A stretch of DNA of 11,903 nucleotides from Candidatus Parcubacteria bacterium (GTDB lineage: Bacteria > Patescibacteriota > Minisyncoccia > Minisyncoccales > UBA6532): assembly GCA_030645645.1 (NCBI GenBank), contig JAUSNC010000005.1, positions 1 to 11,903 of the forward strand, read 5' to 3'. Below, piece after piece: positions 5,414-11,872 of this stretch (position 1 is its first letter; each line of letters starts with the position of its first letter). The translations under genes and the position numbers were made by a program. Below the pieces are notes generated by a model. The model was not told the origin of the DNA. It did not search any database and saw only the letters and a program-made list of their open reading frames with translations.

Positions 5414-6505
5414 CTATTTCACCGGCTTTAAAAGCATTCGGTGTTCTTTTGGGTTTATTTCCAATATCTGGAATTTATAGTTTTTTCCGACTTCAAGAGA
5501 TTCTTCCATTTTAGTTTTGGTCCCGAATTCCGAAATATGGCAGAGACCCTGTATTTTAGGGGATATTTCAATAAAAGCGCCGAAAGGATTGAATTTTGAA
5601 ACTTTTCCTTTTATTTCATCGTCCTTTTTATATTTCTCTTCAATATTTTCCCAAGGATCTTTCTTTAAAGCCTTCAGAGACAGGAATACGCGGTCTTCAA
5701 TTATGTTTATTATTTTCGCTTTTACTTTTTGTCCGACCTCAACAATTTTTGAAGGGTCGTCAATCAGCTGCCAATCTAATTCTGAAATATGAATCAAACC
5801 TTCCAGTATTTCCGTTTGGTTTTCTAAGGCAGGGAATTTAATAAATGCTCCGAAGTCAGCAATACTGGTGATTTCTCCTTCAATAATATCTCCCGCCTTG
5901 TATTTGCTTAATATATCTTTTATCTTTGAGCTTTGAACAGCTTTTTCAGAAAGGATAAGTTTTTCCGATCTTACGTCCAAATCAAATATTTTAACCTGCA
6001 TATCTTCCCCCAGGAATTTTTGCAATTCCTGCAGTATTTTTCCTGGATCGCCTTCCTGAACTCTCGGATAGTGTTCAAATGAAAGCTGGGATACAGGTAA
6101 AAATCCTCGGATTCCGGAAATTTCGGCCAATAATCCTCCTTTATTGGCTCCGAGAACTCTTACGGTTATAATTTCTCCTTTTTCCCTTTTTTGGACAAGG
6201 TCGTCCCATGTTATTTCTTTTCCTGCTTGTTTTAGGGAAAGTTCAATATAGCCGTCTTCATTTTCCAATTCCGTTATTTTTGAGAAAATAACTTCTCCGA
6301 TATTTAAATTATTTATTGTTGATTTTGAAATATAAAATTCTCTACCGTAAATTATGCCTGTTCCCCAGGCGCCCAAATCAATATAGACAGTTGATCTGCC
6401 GATTTCTATAACCTTACCTTTAACAATTTCGCCCATTCTCGGGGGCTTAATTGAATCGGTCGGAAGTTTTACTTCTTCTTTTACGGTTTTTTCTGTGTCT
6501 ATCAT
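5414..6505 (-). CDS. rpsA: Ribosomal protein S1-like, four S1 domains
   Basis: S1 binds single-stranded mRNA leaders and helps load them on the 30S subunit. Four S1-type OB folds are visible at about residues 25-92, 109-187, 204-279 and 296-361. The last two are the most canonical, with SIADFGAFIKF...LEGLIHISEL and KFNPFGAFIEI...IQGLCHISEF. The first two are more diverged. At 363 residues it matches the four-domain S1 form and is shorter than the six-domain E. coli protein of about 557. I chose the ATG at 6505 over an in-frame TTG at 6514, because a predicted promoter starts transcription between them. A strong terminator follows. Because most genes here lack Shine-Dalgarno sites, S1-assisted or leaderless initiation may matter. 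The family call is firm; assignment as the ribosomal S1 is likely. Confidence 0.9.
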   Translation of the reverse strand: MIDTEKTVKEEVKLPTDSIKPPRMGEIVKGKVIEIGRSTVYIDLGAWGTGIIYGREFYISKSTINNLNIGEVIFSKITELENEDGYIELSLKQAGKEITWDDLVQKREKGEIITVRVLGANKGGLLAEISGIRGFLPVSQLSFEHYPRVQEGDPGKILQELQKFLGEDMQVKIFDLDVRSEKLILSEKAVQSSKIKDILSKYKAGDIIEGEITSIADFGAFIKFPALENQTEILEGLIHISELDWQLIDDPSKIVEVGQKVKAKIINIIEDRVFLSLKALKKDPWENIEEKYKKDDEIKGKVSKFNPFGAFIEISPKIQGLCHISEFGTKTKMEESLEVGKNYKFQILEINPKEHRMLLKPVK

Positions 6506-6514
6506 ACTATTCAA

Positions 6515-6541
6515 ATTACACTATTTGATTTATTTTGACAA
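6515..6541 (-). promoter_or_regulatory. Possible promoter for rpsA, nearly leaderless
   Basis: On the minus strand TTGTCA (6541-6536), a 15-nt spacer and TGTAAT (6520-6515) place the start near 6508, about 3 nt before the ATG. The spacer is short, so confidence is limited. The bases TTGACAA at 6535-6541 read as a -35-like box on both strands. Confidence 0.35.
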
Positions 6542-6560
6542 GTGTTTAAATATTGATTAT

Positions 6561-6589
6561 TTGAACTGACTCTCAAATTATGATATTAT
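6561..6589 (+). promoter_or_regulatory. Promoter for the MBL-fold gene and gyrA
   Basis: TTGAAC (6561-6566), a 17-nt spacer and TATTAT (6584-6589) place the start near 6596. That gives a leader of about 69 nt before the ATG at 6665. Together with the rpsA promoter it makes this a divergent intergenic region. Confidence 0.45.
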
Positions 6590-6664
6590 AAATTAAATAA
6601 AAATCTAAATTAAGATTGGAAAAGCAAAATCTTTAAGGTTTTGCATTTAATTATTTTTACTAAA

Positions 6665-7288
6665 ATGCACATTATTTGGCAAGGACAAACTTGTTTTCAA
6701 ATCATAGTTTCTCAGGGAAAAGATCAAAAAGTGACTTTATTAACCGATCCTTTTGAAGAGAATATCGGTTTAAAGCTTCCAAAACTGGATGCCGATCTTA
6801 TATTAATGTCCCAAGGGGCCATAAAGAAAGCGGAGTCTCAAGCGTTTTTAGTACAGGGTCCGGGAGAATATGAATCTAAAGATGTCTACGTTATTGGAAT
6901 GGCGGATAATAATGATCAAAAGCCCGCAAATACCATTTATGCCATAGAAGCCGAAGATATAAAGATATGTTTTTTGGGGAATATAAAGCAAAAAGAATTA
7001 ACCGCGGGACAGATTGAACAAATAGGAGAGGTTGATATACTGATGATTCCCGTAGGCGGGGGAGATACCATTGGTGCCGAAGAAGCCGTAAAAATAACCA
7101 ATCAATTGGAGCCGAGAATTGTAATACCTATGCGTTTTTCTCTGCCAAAGCTCAATATTAAACTTGACGGCGTTGATAAATTTTTAAAGGCAATAGGCCA
7201 GAAAAACGGAGAAGCTCTGCCAAAACTTATTATTAAAAAGAAAGATATGCCGGAAGGAGAAATGCAAGTGGTTATATTACAGCCTTAA
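6665..7288 (+). CDS. Metallo-beta-lactamase-fold protein, metal site lost
   Basis: The fold is that of the UlaG-like MBL proteins (COG2220 type). It shows an opening beta strand MHIIWQGQTCFQI, then LLTDPF (about 25-30), LDADLILMSQ (41-50), QGPGEYE (64-70), and DILMIPVGGGDTIGAEEAVKI (124-144) with IPMRF (155-159). The expected ligands are all changed. The family GHSCF histidine is Gln8. The HxHxDH block after the LIL strand is replaced by SQGAIKKAES. The LGD aspartate is Asn106 (LGN). The IPMH histidine is Arg157. It is therefore probably a non-catalytic structural or binding protein. I chose the ATG at 6665 over a TTG at 6641, because MHIIWQGQ begins exactly where the family fold does. No Shine-Dalgarno sequence is visible. 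It lies 45 nt upstream of gyrA and is probably co-transcribed with it. Confidence 0.8.
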   Translation: MHIIWQGQTCFQIIVSQGKDQKVTLLTDPFEENIGLKLPKLDADLILMSQGAIKKAESQAFLVQGPGEYESKDVYVIGMADNNDQKPANTIYAIEAEDIKICFLGNIKQKELTAGQIEQIGEVDILMIPVGGGDTIGAEEAVKITNQLEPRIVIPMRFSLPKLNIKLDGVDKFLKAIGQKNGEALPKLIIKKKDMPEGEMQVVILQP

Positions 7289-7333
7289 TAAATAAATTTT
7301 TTCAGTTTTTAAAATTTTTAAATCAATTTTAAA

Positions 7334-9856
7334 ATGGCAGACAACCCAAAAAAACCAAAAAACGCAGAGCACCCGAAGCAAGAAGGCGTTAATAATGAGG
7401 GCTATATAAAACCCCAGGAAATTGTTGAGGAAATGGAGAAATCCTATCTTGATTATGCAATGTCTGTAATAGTTTCGCGCGCTTTGCCGGATGTCAGAGA
7501 CGGGTTAAAACCGGTCCATCGCAGAATTTTGTACGCAATGTATGAAGACGGACTGACGCACTCTGCTAAATTCAGGAAATCGGCTACTGTGGTCGGTTCC
7601 ACTCTAGGAAGATATCACCCGCATGGAGATCAATCCGTTTATGACGCTTCAATAAGAATGGCCCAGGATTTTTCTTTAAGATACCCTTTAATTAAAGGCC
7701 AGGGTAATGTTGGCTCAATTGATGATCCGGGTGAGTACGCCGCTATGAGGTATACAGAAATGCGCCTTTCCAGACTGGGAGAGGCAATGCTTCAGGATAT
7801 AGAAAAGAATACCGTAAATTTCGTAGATAATTACGACGGTACAAGAAAGGAACCTACTGTTATGCCTTCTCCCTTGCCTCAGCTTCTTTTAAACGGCTCT
7901 TTGGGAATTGCTGTTGGAATGGCGACAAATATTCCGCCCCATAACTTGGGAGAAGTTGTTGATGCCTGCGTTCACTTAATAGACAATCCAAAAGCCACCA
8001 CTGTTGATTTGTTTGAATTTATCAAAGGCCCTGATTTTCCATTAGGCGGCAGTATATATAATCAAAAAGAGATAATTACCGCTTATTCCCAAGGCAAAGG
8101 CCCAATTTTACAGAGAGGAAAGGCCGATGTTGTTGAAAGCGAGAAAGGCCAGCATTTGAATAAAATAATCATTACTGAAATTCCTTTCCAGGTGCAGAAA
8201 ACCACTTTAATAGAGCAATTAGCTAACCTGGTTAAGGAAAAGAAAATAGACGGAATAAAAGACATACGGGATGAATCAGACAAGGAAGGAATGAGAATAG
8301 TCATTGAGCTCCAGAGAGACGCTTATCCTCAAAAAGTTTTAAATCGGCTTTATAAATTCACCGATCTGCAGAAAACTTTCCATTTAAACATGCTTGCATT
8401 GACTGAAGGTATTCAGCCGAAGGTTTTGGCGTTGAATGAACTTTTAAGCTATTACATTGAACATCAGCAGGAAGTGGTTAGGCGACGGACTCAATATGAT
8501 TTGGATAAAGCAAAAGAAAGGGCTCATATCTTAGAAGGTTTGGCAATATGTCTTTCCAATATAGATGCGGTTATCAGAATTATAAAGAAATCTGCAAGTA
8601 GGGAAGATGCTTTAAATAATTTAATGAAGAGCTTCAAACTGACTAATATCCAGGCAAATGCCATTCTTGAAACCAAGCTTTCCGCCCTGGCTAAACTGGA
8701 AAGGGAAAGGATTGAAGAAGAACTAAAAAACATCAAGGAGAGAATAAAAGAATGGATTGCTATTCTGAACAGTCCGGCCAAGATTAAAGGCCTGGTTAAA
8801 AAAGAACTATTGGAAGCAAAGAAAGTTTTTGGGGATGAAAGAAGAACCAAGGTCCTTGTCCAGAAAATTGGCGAGATTTCAGAAGAGGATTTAGTGCCCC
8901 AGGAAGAAACTATTATAACCTTAACAAGCGGAGGATATATAAAAAGAATCAACCCTTCGGCTTATAAGAATCAAAAGAGGGGAGGAAAAGGCTTGGTTGG
9001 CATGAAAACAATAGGAGATGATATTGTTGAGCATTTCCTTTCCGCCCAGACCCACGACAAGCTTCTTTTCTTTACCGATTCAGGAAGAGTGTTTCGCACG
9101 CCTGTTTATGAAATTCCGGAAGGCTTAAGAGTTGCCAAGGGCAGAGGGTTATTGAATTTCTTGGAAATTGCGCCTCAGGAGAAAGTATTGTCTTTACAGA
9201 CAGTGGGCAAGGAAGATGAAGGAAAAGCGGTAAAATATTTAATAATGGTAACCCGAGATGGTATAATTAAAAAAACTCCCTTGGAAGATTTTGAAAACGT
9301 CAGAAAATCCGGCTTAATAGCCATTACCCTGAAAAAGGGGGACAGTTTAAACAGCGTCCGCAAAACAACGGGAGAAGATGAAATAATTTTAGTCACCAAG
9401 CAGGGTCAAAGCATTCTTTTCTCTGAAAAAGCTATCAGGGCCATGGGCCGGGCGGCTTCGGGGATAAAAGGTATAAGGCTCCAGAAAGGTGACAGCGTTA
9501 TTGGAATGGAAGTTGTTCCGAAGAAAAAAGCTGTTGATCAAAAAGGAGAGCAAAAAACATATTTACTGGTTGTAATGGAAAATGGCTATGGAAAGAGAAC
9601 GGATATTAAAGAATACAGGCTGCAGGGAAGGGGAGGTTCCGGAATAAAAACAGCTAAAACTACCCCAAAGACCGGAATGCTTATTTTTTCCAAGATTTTG
9701 GCCGGAGAAGAAGAGGATTTGATTGTTATTTCCAGAAAAGGCCAGGTTATAAGGACTCAGGTTTCATCAATTGCCAAGCTGGGCAGATCAACCCAGGGAG
9801 TGAGAATTATGCGCCTGGATGAAGGAGACAAGGTGGCATCGGCGGCATGCATATAA
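7334..9856 (+). CDS. gyrA: DNA gyrase subunit A
   Basis: GyrA cuts and reseals DNA in the A2B2 gyrase that introduces negative supercoils. The N-terminal breakage-reunion domain contains YLDYAMSVIVSRALPDVRDGLKPVHRR (about 38-64) and the catalytic tyrosine Tyr140 in AAMRYTEMRL. The GyrA box is present as QKRGGKG at 547-553, within the C-terminal beta-pinwheel, which argues for GyrA rather than ParC. The protein is complete at 840 residues and lacks a long acidic tail. In the quinolone-binding stretch HPHGDQSVYD, the residue equivalent to E. coli Ser83 is Gln100, while the Asp87 equivalent, Asp104, is kept. The N-terminus is slightly extended and charged. No Shine-Dalgarno sequence precedes the ATG. 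gyrB is not in the window. Confidence 0.97.
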   Translation: MADNPKKPKNAEHPKQEGVNNEGYIKPQEIVEEMEKSYLDYAMSVIVSRALPDVRDGLKPVHRRILYAMYEDGLTHSAKFRKSATVVGSTLGRYHPHGDQSVYDASIRMAQDFSLRYPLIKGQGNVGSIDDPGEYAAMRYTEMRLSRLGEAMLQDIEKNTVNFVDNYDGTRKEPTVMPSPLPQLLLNGSLGIAVGMATNIPPHNLGEVVDACVHLIDNPKATTVDLFEFIKGPDFPLGGSIYNQKEIITAYSQGKGPILQRGKADVVESEKGQHLNKIIITEIPFQVQKTTLIEQLANLVKEKKIDGIKDIRDESDKEGMRIVIELQRDAYPQKVLNRLYKFTDLQKTFHLNMLALTEGIQPKVLALNELLSYYIEHQQEVVRRRTQYDLDKAKERAHILEGLAICLSNIDAVIRIIKKSASREDALNNLMKSFKLTNIQANAILETKLSALAKLERERIEEELKNIKERIKEWIAILNSPAKIKGLVKKELLEAKKVFGDERRTKVLVQKIGEISEEDLVPQEETIITLTSGGYIKRINPSAYKNQKRGGKGLVGMKTIGDDIVEHFLSAQTHDKLLFFTDSGRVFRTPVYEIPEGLRVAKGRGLLNFLEIAPQEKVLSLQTVGKEDEGKAVKYLIMVTRDGIIKKTPLEDFENVRKSGLIAITLKKGDSLNSVRKTTGEDEIILVTKQGQSILFSEKAIRAMGRAASGIKGIRLQKGDSVIGMEVVPKKKAVDQKGEQKTYLLVVMENGYGKRTDIKEYRLQGRGGSGIKTAKTTPKTGMLIFSKILAGEEEDLIVISRKGQVIRTQVSSIAKLGRSTQGVRIMRLDEGDKVASAACI

Positions 9857-9871
9857 TCTATTTTTAAACCA

Positions 9872-10399
9872 ATGCAAGAATTTTTAAATCCGATTACAAT
9901 TCTTAATAACCTTGAATTGCGTGAAGATATGGCCGCAGTTGATTTGGGCGCGGGTTCGGGAGGATGGGTGATTCCTCTGGCAAAGCGCCTGAAATACGGA
10001 AAAGTCTATGCCGTGGATATTCTGGAAGAGCCTCTTTCCGCCTTAAAAGGACGGGCGAATATAGAAAGATTGGCGAATATTCTTACTGTCAGAGCCAATG
10101 TTGAATCAGAAAGCGGAATACGGGAATTAAACGAAAAGTCTGCAGATCTGATTTTAATGACCAATCTTTTATTCCAATTGGAGAAAAAAGAAAGAGTTTT
10201 TAATGAAGCAAAAAGGATTCTTAAATCAGGCGGAAATGTTTTGATTGTAGATTGGAAAGCGGGGTCTCCTCTTGGCCCTAGAACAGGAATTGTTTCAATC
10301 GAAGAAGTTAAAAAACTTGCAAAAAAATCAGGTTTTAAATTTGAAAAAGAATTTCCGGCAGGAACATACCATTATGCCCTGGTTTTCTCCAATTCTTGA
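9872..10399 (+). CDS. Class I SAM-dependent methyltransferase
   Basis: This is a small Rossmann-fold methyltransferase of 175 residues. Motif I, VDLGAGSGG, is at about 23-31 and binds S-adenosylmethionine. An acidic residue ends the second strand in VYAVDI (Asp49). A post-motif region ADLILMTNLLFQL (91-103) and the LKSGGNVLIVDW strand (117-128) follow. There is no extra substrate domain, so the substrate (RNA, protein or small molecule) cannot be inferred. It resembles the UbiE/Methyltransf_31-type group in layout. It starts 15 nt after the gyrA stop with no promoter between them, so it is most likely the last gene of the MBL-gyrA transcript. No terminator is obvious after it. Confidence 0.85.
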   Translation: MQEFLNPITILNNLELREDMAAVDLGAGSGGWVIPLAKRLKYGKVYAVDILEEPLSALKGRANIERLANILTVRANVESESGIRELNEKSADLILMTNLLFQLEKKERVFNEAKRILKSGGNVLIVDWKAGSPLGPRTGIVSIEEVKKLAKKSGFKFEKEFPAGTYHYALVFSNS

Positions 10400-10416
10400 T
10401 ATGTGAATAATAGGGC

Positions 10417-10444
10417 TTGAGTAAAATCCGGCAACTGTTAAAAT
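10417..10444 (+). promoter_or_regulatory. Promoter for the pilin cluster, apparently leaderless
   Basis: TTGAGT (10417-10422), a 16-nt spacer and TAAAAT (10439-10444) place the transcript start at about 10451, which is the A of the first pilin ATG. No room remains for a ribosome binding site. Confidence 0.45.
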
Positions 10445-10450
10445 AAAAGA

Positions 10451-10870
10451 ATGAATAAAGGATTAAATAATCTCCTTGTATTTCTAATAATGGGCTTAAC
10501 TCTTTTTGCCAGCTTTAGCTTTGCTCAATTTATAGGGCCTAAACAGATAGCCGGAAATTGTGCCGAATATTGCAGTGATATAGAATCTCATTTTCCACCT
10601 AAAGACAGTGTCTGTTATTGCAATCCTTTGCAGGCAGGAAATTTTGAAGAAATTCTAAGTAAAGTATTAAATTTCATATTTGTTTTAGCGGTAGCTGTAG
10701 CTCCTATAATGATTGTTTACGCCGGGTTTTTATTTATGACCGCTGGAGGAAATTCGGAGAAGATTACGAAGGCTAAAAATCTGATTTTATGGACGGTTGC
10801 AGGACTTGGCATAATATTGTTTTCCAGGGTATTAGCGTCTTTAGTCCAATCCATATTAGGTATTCAATAA
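10451..10870 (+). CDS. VirB2/TrbC-like type IV secretion pilin, paralogue 1
   Basis: This is a 139-residue secreted membrane protein. A hydrophobic signal peptide ends near FSFA/Q (residues 24-26). A short exposed loop follows with four cysteines (37, 41, 55, 57) that could form two disulfides. TM1 is at about 72-97, then a polar turn TAGGNSEKITKAKN (97-110), and TM2 at about 111-133. Signal peptide plus two helices joined by a short Gly/Lys turn is the architecture of VirB2/TrbC-type pilins, which assemble into conjugative or secretion pili. It is the most diverged of three tandem copies and has the least similar C-terminal half. Its ATG follows a promoter directly. No VirB4, VirB6 or other secretion gene is in the window, so the family call rests on architecture. 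Confidence 0.75.
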   Translation: MNKGLNNLLVFLIMGLTLFASFSFAQFIGPKQIAGNCAEYCSDIESHFPPKDSVCYCNPLQAGNFEEILSKVLNFIFVLAVAVAPIMIVYAGFLFMTAGGNSEKITKAKNLILWTVAGLGIILFSRVLASLVQSILGIQ

Positions 10871-10874
10871 TATT

Positions 10875-11306
10875 ATGAAAAAACTATTATTAATTATTGC
10901 TTTATTGGGAGGTTTGGCTGTTTTTATGTTTCCTTCAGGTATTTTTGCCCAAAATATGCAGATTAATGAATGTTGTAGAATAAAAGGGGTAATAGTCGGG
11001 GCTAAAAATGGTTATTGTGATATTGACAGAGACGGCAATAAAGATACGATTCAAGTTCCAACTTCCGATTGGGGTTTAGATTGCACCTTGAATACAATAG
11101 ATAATATTACCAACTGGGCTTTTACGTTTTTACTTGCGGCCGCAACTATATGCATCCTTCTTGCTGCTTTCAGTTTTATCACTGCCCAGGGAGATCCGGC
11201 TAAAATTATATTAGCAAAAGATTTCCTGCTTTATTCCCTTGTTGGAGTATTAGTGGCTGTATTAGCAAGAGGATTGGTGCAATTTGTGCAAAAGATTATA
11301 GGGTAG
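10875..11306 (+). CDS. VirB2/TrbC-like type IV secretion pilin, paralogue 2
   Basis: The protein is 143 residues, with a signal peptide ending near GIFA/Q (24-26). The exposed loop holds four cysteines (33, 34, 48, 70) and a DIDRDGNKD segment at 49-57 that matches an EF-hand or dockerin-type calcium loop (DxDxDG). TM1 is about 80-103. The turn TAQGDPAKIILAKD (103-116) follows, then TM2 at about 117-139 ending in ARGLVQF. It shares long blocks with paralogue 3 (TNW-FT-LA-AT-CIL, FITAQGD, DFLLY-LVG, ARGLV-F), so these two are recent duplicates. The start is 4 nt after the paralogue 1 stop, so it is co-transcribed. No Shine-Dalgarno sequence is visible. Confidence 0.78.
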   Translation: MKKLLLIIALLGGLAVFMFPSGIFAQNMQINECCRIKGVIVGAKNGYCDIDRDGNKDTIQVPTSDWGLDCTLNTIDNITNWAFTFLLAAATICILLAAFSFITAQGDPAKIILAKDFLLYSLVGVLVAVLARGLVQFVQKIIG

Positions 11307-11311
11307 CAGTA

Positions 11312-11339
11312 TGGACATAAAAGAATAATAAGATATAAT
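11312..11339 (+). promoter_or_regulatory. Internal promoter for the third pilin
   Basis: TGGACA (11312-11317), a 16-nt spacer and a perfect TATAAT (11334-11339) match 11 of 12 consensus positions. The start is near 11346, giving a leader of about 68 nt before the ATG at 11414. It begins only 6 nt after the paralogue 2 stop. Confidence 0.65.
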
Positions 11340-11344
11340 TAAGG

Positions 11345-11393
11345 AATAAACATTTAAAAAGGTCGAATCTTTTAGAATAAATCTACGTTTATT
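11345..11393 (+). promoter_or_regulatory. Structured leader of the third pilin
   Basis: AATAAAC (11345-11351) can pair perfectly with GTTTATT (11387-11393), enclosing a second small hairpin AAAAG/CTTTT around 11357-11373. The last 20 nt before the ATG are unpaired and A-rich. It may stabilise the mRNA or tune translation. The evidence is pairing only. Confidence 0.35.
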
Positions 11394-11413
11394 AGAAGTA
11401 ATAAATTAAAAAA

Positions 11414-11755
11414 ATGAATAAAAAAGCATTATTTGCGTTAATAACATTTTTGGCCTTGCCGGTATTTGTTTTTGCCCAAACCCCATCTGGTAATGTACTC
11501 CCTTCAACCGCTGCTAGTCTGCCTACGATATCTTTTCAGAGCGGATTAACTAGTCTTACTAATTGGCTCTTTACTCTTGTGCTTGCAGTAGCAACTGTGT
11601 GTATCCTTATTTCCGCTTTCTATTTCATCACTGCCCAGGGAGATGCGGAAAAAGTGAAATCAGCCAGAGATTTTCTTCTATATGCCCTTGTCGGTATTAT
11701 TGTTGCACTAATGGCAAGAGGATTAGTTTCGTTCATAAGTGGTATAACCGGTTAA
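11414..11755 (+). CDS. VirB2/TrbC-like type IV secretion pilin, paralogue 3
   Basis: At 113 residues this is the shortest copy. The signal peptide ends near VFA/Q (20-22). A short Ser/Thr/Pro-rich exposed segment without cysteines follows (22-48). TM1 is about 50-73, then the turn TAQGDAEKVKSARD, and TM2 at about 87-109. It is highly similar to paralogue 2 from the TNW motif onward, including an 18-base identical stretch at DNA level (11178-11195 and 11627-11644). It lacks the cysteine and calcium-loop ectodomain, so it looks like the minimal VirB2-type pilin and may be the major subunit. Its own strong promoter and the terminator after it fit separate, higher expression. No Shine-Dalgarno sequence is visible. 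Confidence 0.8.
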   Translation: MNKKALFALITFLALPVFVFAQTPSGNVLPSTAASLPTISFQSGLTSLTNWLFTLVLAVATVCILISAFYFITAQGDAEKVKSARDFLLYALVGIIVALMARGLVSFISGITG

Positions 11756-11792
11756 TTTTTAAACAATTGATGTTATATTGGTAATTTAAATC

Positions 11793-11832
11793 ATCCCTCA
11801 TATCAAAGACTTGGTGTGGGGGATTTGATTTT
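11793..11832 (+). terminator. Intrinsic terminator after the pilin cluster
   Basis: A 14-bp stem pairs ATCCCTCATATCAA (11793-11806) with TTGGTGTGGGGGAT (11811-11824), including several G-U pairs, around the loop AGAC. TTTGATTTT follows. It ends transcription of the third pilin 37 nt after its stop. Confidence 0.75.
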
Positions 11833-11858
11833 GGCTTAAAAAAAGCTAAAATTATTAA
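11828..11858 (+). promoter_or_regulatory. Hairpin and possible promoter before tRNA-Leu
   Basis: ATTTTGGCTT (11828-11837) can pair with AAGCTAAAAT (11843-11852), with one G-U pair. TTGGCT (11831-11836), a 16-nt spacer and TATTAA (11853-11858) form a plausible promoter starting near 11865, shortly before the tRNA. The same TTGGCT -35 is used before tRNA-Ile. Confidence 0.35.
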
Positions 11859-11872
11859 AATCTTATAAATAG

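Noticed and set aside
8524..8952. 142-codon minus-strand frame inside gyrA
   Set aside because: It lies wholly antisense to the gyrA coiled-coil region. Its low-complexity hydrophobic and serine content matches a complement of lysine/glutamate-rich coding sequence.
7334..9856. ParC (topoisomerase IV) instead of GyrA
   Set aside because: The QKRGGKG box at residues 547-553 is the GyrA-box signature, so gyrase is the better call.
11563..11784. Alternative frame inside the third pilin
   Set aside because: It is cysteine- and tyrosine-rich noise in another frame of a clear signal-peptide protein.
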